NCBI GenBank assembly: GCA_035524895.1
Contig: DATLFI010000237.1
Span: forward strand, 1-7,585
Length of the DNA: 7,585 nt
Origin: DATLFI01 sp035524895
GTDB lineage: Bacteria; Acidobacteriota; Thermoanaerobaculia; Multivoradales; Multivoraceae
Direction: 5' to 3'
A program made the translations under genes and the position numbers. This document shows, one piece after another, positions 6,556 through 7,585 of the stretch. Each line of letters starts with the position of its first letter. Position 1 is the first letter of the stretch. The notes beneath the pieces are model-generated. The model saw only the letters and a program-made list of their open reading frames with translations, did not search any database and had not been told where the DNA came from.

Positions 6556-7585
6556 ATGTCTCGACCGACTCGCTTTTCCTGCGTCTTCGCGTGTATCGCG
6601 GTCTCCTTCGCGGCTGCCGCAGGCGCCCAGAGCGCCGGGGTGGCTGCCTCGCCGGCGGTAGCCGAGACCTCCTCCTATCGTCTCGACTTCGCGCCGCAGG
6701 TGGACCACGACGGCGCCACCCTGACCGTGTCGGGACCCGAGCACTTCTACCTCAGGCAAATGTTCGCCGTCAGCGATCCGATGTTCATCGGCTCCGAGGT
6801 CGACGGCACTTCGCTCGCCGACGGGCAGTACGCCTGGGAGATCTCGTTCTCGCCGCGGCTCAGCGCATCCACCCGGGCCGCGCTCGCGCGCGCCCGCGAC
6901 ACCGGCGACGAGTCCGCGCTGAGCGAGCTCCGCGCGTCGGGCGCCCTTCCGTCGGCGCCGATGGTCGCGTCCGGCTCCTTCCGCATCGAGCAGGGAGCCT
7001 TCGTGGCCTCCGACGAGCCCGAGCCCCGGCCGAGTGATCGCTCCGGCGTCGTCCGCCAGCAGCAGCCCGGCATCGTGCGCGTCGCGAGCGCCGACCAGGT
7101 CATCCCCGACGACCTCATCGTGCAGGGGAGCCTCTGCGTCGGCGTCGACTGCGTCAACAACGAGAATTTCGGCTTCGACACCATCCGGATGAAGGAGAAC
7201 AACACCCGGCTGCAGTTCACCGACACCAGCACTGCCACCGGCTTCCCCAACAACAACTGGCAGATTCGGGCCAACGCGTCCAGCTCCGGGGGCGCCAACT
7301 TCCTGGCGTTCGTCGACCAGGGCGCCACCGGCTCCAGCGAGTCTGGCACCCTGTCCTTCCTGGTCGGGGCCGGCGCGCCGGCCAATTCCATCAACGTCCA
7401 CAGCAGCGGCCGCGTCGGCTTCCGCACCGCCAACCCCGTCCTCGACCTCCACGTCGCCACCGGCAACACGCCCGGCCTCCGCCTCGAGCAGAACGGCTCG
7501 GCCGGCTTCACCCCTCGAACCTGGGACATCGCCGGCAACGAGGCCAACTTCTTCGTGCGCGACGTCACGGGCGGGTCAAGGCTGC
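6556..7585 (+). CDS. Secreted repeat-containing fibre/adhesin-like protein (3' partial)
   Basis: An open frame runs from ATG 6556 through the window end, giving 343 residues with no stop. The signal peptide is short (RFSCVFACIAVSFAAAAGA, cleavage near A24). Residues 40-150 form an N-terminal beta-rich domain (GQYAWEISFSP at 90-100; ASGSFRIEQGAFV at 138-150). A hydrophilic linker follows (151-172). The block QVIPDDLIVQGSLCVGVDCV (181-200), with a conserved-looking cysteine pair C194/C199, leads into GFDTIRMKENN (206-216). Repeating beta units come next: FPNNNWQIRAN (230-240), VGAGAPANSINVHSSGRVGF (270-289), LDLHVATGNTPGLRLEQNGS (296-315), and FTPRTWDIAGNEANFFVRD (318-336). I recall this layout from bacterial proteins resembling phage tail fibres, often ending in a Peptidase_S74-type intramolecular chaperone; that end is outside the window. 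A role as a surface fibre or adhesin is inferred. It has its own ribosome binding site and candidate promoter. Confidence 0.88.
   Translation, partial: MSRPTRFSCVFACIAVSFAAAAGAQSAGVAASPAVAETSSYRLDFAPQVDHDGATLTVSGPEHFYLRQMFAVSDPMFIGSEVDGTSLADGQYAWEISFSPRLSASTRAALARARDTGDESALSELRASGALPSAPMVASGSFRIEQGAFVASDEPEPRPSDRSGVVRQQQPGIVRVASADQVIPDDLIVQGSLCVGVDCVNNENFGFDTIRMKENNTRLQFTDTSTATGFPNNNWQIRANASSSGGANFLAFVDQGATGSSESGTLSFLVGAGAPANSINVHSSGRVGFRTANPVLDLHVATGNTPGLRLEQNGSAGFTPRTWDIAGNEANFFVRDVTGGSRL

Noticed and set aside
6429..7037. Plus-strand open frame beginning in the leader and overlapping the fibre-like gene
   Set aside because: It starts at a GTG without a ribosome binding site and yields an Arg-rich sequence, while the other frame has a strong AGGAGG and a signal peptide.
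5677..7452. Minus-strand open frame of 591 codons across the end of the TPR gene, the leader and the fibre-like gene
   Set aside because: It is antisense to two well-supported genes and crosses an intergenic region. Its product is low-complexity Arg/Gly/Ala-rich with no domain, and such long shadow frames are expected at this GC content.

Overview
The window is very GC-rich (about 70% judged by eye) and gene-dense. It shows no mobile element, CRISPR array, tRNA or rRNA. Several proteins carry export signals, one is a periplasmic-type multiheme c cytochrome, and the last resembles a surface or fibre protein, so a Gram-negative (diderm) host is likely. From memory, this mix of families is common in Acidobacteriota, Planctomycetota, Myxococcota-like lineages and some marine Gammaproteobacteria. 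The window alone cannot settle the lineage.

Layout, left to right. (1) At 1-543 (+) is the 3' end of a gene cut by the window edge. It ends in a beta-sandwich-like domain of the kind found at the C-terminus of glycan-related enzymes. (2) At 704-2587 (-) is an exported cytochrome with seven CXXCH haem sites fused to C-terminal TPRs. It converges on gene 1. (3) At 2588-2856 is a divergent intergenic region that should hold promoters for both sides. (4) At 2857-4701 (+) is a CRTAC1-type protein: an export segment, a short pentapeptide repeat linker, seven FG-GAP/VCBS-like calcium-binding repeats, and an ASPIC/UnbV-like C-terminal domain. (5) At 4698-6284 (+) is an exported TPR protein whose GTG start overlaps the previous stop, indicating a two-gene operon. 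(6) At 6285-6555 is a leader region with a candidate promoter. (7) From 6556 to the window end (+) is the N-terminal part of a secreted, repeat-containing protein resembling fibre or adhesin proteins.

Genes 2, 4 and 5 (cytochrome-TPR, CRTAC1, TPR) look like one extracytoplasmic module read from a shared divergent promoter region. The cytochrome would carry electrons. The CRTAC1 protein and the two TPR-bearing proteins would provide calcium-stabilised and helical binding surfaces outside the cytoplasm. The substrate or partner is unknown and this functional link is inference. Gene 1 and the 6556 gene are probably separate transcription units.
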